From: Sipunculus nudus
Lineage: Eukaryota > Annelida > Sipuncula > Golfingiida > Sipunculidae
Assembly (NCBI GenBank): GCA_026874595.1
Contig: CM049317.1
Coordinates: 49,936,401-50,000,400 of the forward strand
Direction: 5' to 3'
Length of the DNA: 64,000 nucleotides
The notes beneath the pieces are model-generated. The model did not search any database. It was not told the origin of the DNA and saw nothing but the letters and a program-made list of their open reading frames with translations. Within the stretch, counting starts at the first letter, position 1. Every line of letters starts with the position of its first letter. The translations under genes and the position numbers were made by a program. This document shows positions 63,969-64,000 of this stretch, piece after piece.

Positions 63969-64000
63969 GTAAGAGTTTTGTAACAGACCAATATAACTTT

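Overview
The window is eukaryotic, AT-rich and intron-rich. It has many (TA)n microsatellites, long C/G homopolymers and GT-AG introns, and no bacterial gene organisation. A marine lophotrochozoan, most likely a mollusc and perhaps a bivalve, fits the expansion of C-type-lectin-like (CTLD) receptors and the repeat content. That assignment is inference; no species-specific gene was recognised.

Layout. (1) 1.30-3.86 kb, + strand: a five-exon gene for a small secreted protein with an eight-cysteine C-terminal region, whose frame depends on the length of a coding poly-C tract. (2) 3.9-8.9 kb: no gene recognised; one short inverted-repeat element at about 5.38-5.65 kb. (3) About 8.9-57.2 kb: five head-to-tail units of about 10 kb (the last shortened), each with one minus-strand gene. 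I reconstructed 11 coding exons with consistent splice phases: signal peptide, an 18-nt microexon, CTLD1 (two exons), CTLD2 (two exons), transmembrane exon, a second 18-nt microexon, a cytoplasmic exon, a 20-nt microexon and a C-terminal exon. Copies 1-3 are open (501, 503 and 505 codons). Copy 4 has a nonsense codon in CTLD2. Copy 5 has a broken ectodomain but an intact tail. (4) 57.2-60.2 kb: start of a decayed sixth unit, a relic CTLD exon, a 1.14-kb pogo-like non-autonomous transposon and a dispersed repeat. (5) 60.6-64 kb, + strand: another two-CTLD gene in the same exon architecture, with an in-frame stop and a one-base frameshift, running off the window.

The array genes predict type I membrane proteins: two extracellular CTLDs without the classical Ca2+/sugar motifs, one helix, and a tail of about 180 residues. 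The tail carries YQN, YDNM and YGN/YKN (Grb2-type YxN; YDNM also fits the PI3K YxxM motif, as CD28 YMNM does) and RPLPPIP, a class I SH3 ligand. This looks like an invertebrate adaptor-recruiting receptor. Two of the motif-bearing segments hang on microexons: one 18-nt exon carries YQN in frame, and skipping the 20-nt exon would end the protein before YDNM, the SH3 ligand and the last YxN.

The array also records its history. Nearly identical sequence runs from about 10.70 to 50.93 kb, four copies of one roughly 10.05-kb segment whose ends fall near the YQN microexon. Gene 1 therefore joins a homogenised ectodomain to an older, divergent tail. Copy 5 is the reciprocal: a homogenised tail on an old, decayed ectodomain.
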